Shown in pieces: positions 63,436 through 64,000 of a DNA stretch of 64,000 nucleotides (its first letter is position 1; each line of letters begins with the position of its first letter). A model generated the notes under the pieces. The model saw only the letters and a program-made list of their open reading frames with translations, ran no database searches and had not been told where the DNA came from. The stretch comes from Polytrichum commune (taxonomy: Eukaryota > Streptophyta > Polytrichopsida > Polytrichales > Polytrichaceae). The position numbers and the translations under genes are program-made. The stretch is from assembly GCA_950295325.1 (NCBI GenBank), contig OX485804.1:14756001-14820000 (forward strand), written 5' to 3'.

Positions 63436-64000
63436 TGAAGCGGGATTAGGAGACAAGACTTGGAGGCGATTAAGGAAGACTTGGAGGCACGAACTTGAAA
63501 GAGAGGAAGAAACACTTGGTGTTGGGTAAGTGTTCACATTGGTCTTTGAGTTTTTGAGTGGATTAGATTAGTTGCCTTTCAATTCTTTCCTTGGAATGAA
63601 TTGCATTTTCAATTACGCATTTTGTTTTGAGGAAGGAGCGCGGTTTGAGGTAATTTCCTAAACTTTCTTGGGAATGGCATAAGGACATAACATTAAGCTT
63701 GCGATCATTAGCTCACTAAAATATTAGAGGGATAATTAAAGTTAGGAAGAGTCAACTTTGATGCTCATCTTCGGGCGAGTCTCCAAGTTAGGGGATTTTT
63801 GAATTTGATGAGTAGGCTACGAATGTTAATTTAGAGTTGTGGTGTTGATGTCACCTTGAGTCACGGTCGAGTGTGAGTGCTAATGTGCAGGGGGAAGCGA
63901 ATTGCTTGAGGTATGACATTCTTCCAAGTGAAATTGCTAATTAATTAAGGATGGACTTTAGTAATTGTCTTTGTCGTTGTCCGTTGTAGAGGGTAATTCC

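Noticed and set aside
1-64000. tRNA, rRNA or riboswitch genes
   Set aside because: None could be recognised by eye; a dedicated scan would be needed to exclude them.

Overview
The window is nuclear DNA of a streptophyte plant (a bryophyte- or charophyte-like genome; Chara-like is only a stylistic guess). GT-AG introns, a plant-type Ty3/gypsy element, CACTA and Mutator (MULE) transposons, a Tc1-like fossil and a long intronic satellite all point that way. I see no rRNA, tRNA or conserved housekeeping gene: almost the whole window is mobile DNA nested in mobile DNA.

Layout. 1-6471: right part of a CACTA element (CACTA-1) with a multi-exon gene whose introns are filled with TATGACT/AGTCATA repeats. 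6627-14532: a second CACTA element (CACTA-2), minus-strand genes, a captured FCP1-like phosphatase domain and an LTR (family C) inserted at 9812. 14533-17373: a complete 2.84-kb LTR (family A, LTR1). 17374-20373: 3' part of 'element B' (copy B2). 20374-34490: one arm of a large MULE, with the 5' part of its transposase gene (minus) and a divergent ten-exon gene encoding a ParB-like domain plus a beta-class DNA methyltransferase domain; two of its introns hold 139-bp palindromic satellite arrays. 34491-37075: 3' part of another element B (B1). 37076-47616: LTR-C piece, LTR-A fragment, PBS, gag, pol and 3' LTR of gypsy element A. 47617-52560: AT-rich DNA with a CACTA-type MITE. 52740-53365: Tc1-like transposase fossil. 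53378-56247: inverted LTR-A copy (LTR3). 56248-57342: 5' part of B2. 57343-60112: the other MULE arm with the 3' part of the transposase gene. 60113-61063: 5' part of B1. 61064 onward: the rest of the Tc1 fossil, unassigned DNA, and a probable LTR with PBS (family D).

Reading the target-site duplications (TSDs) restores an order. LTR1 is flanked by CACTT/CAAGC, LTR2 ends at CACTT, and LTR3 (in its own orientation) by CAAGC/CGTGT. Two inversions between oppositely oriented LTR-A copies explain all of this. Undoing them rejoins: B2 around a solo LTR (TSD CAAGC); CACTA-2 flank around a solo LTR (TSD CACTT); the MULE transposase gene across an intron holding B2 (TSD GAGGA); the ~16.9-kb MULE inside B1 (9-bp TSD CCTCGGGGG); and B1 inside the Tc1 fossil (TSD GCATT). 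The main biological point is that the ParB-like/methyltransferase gene and its palindromic satellites are cargo of that MULE.
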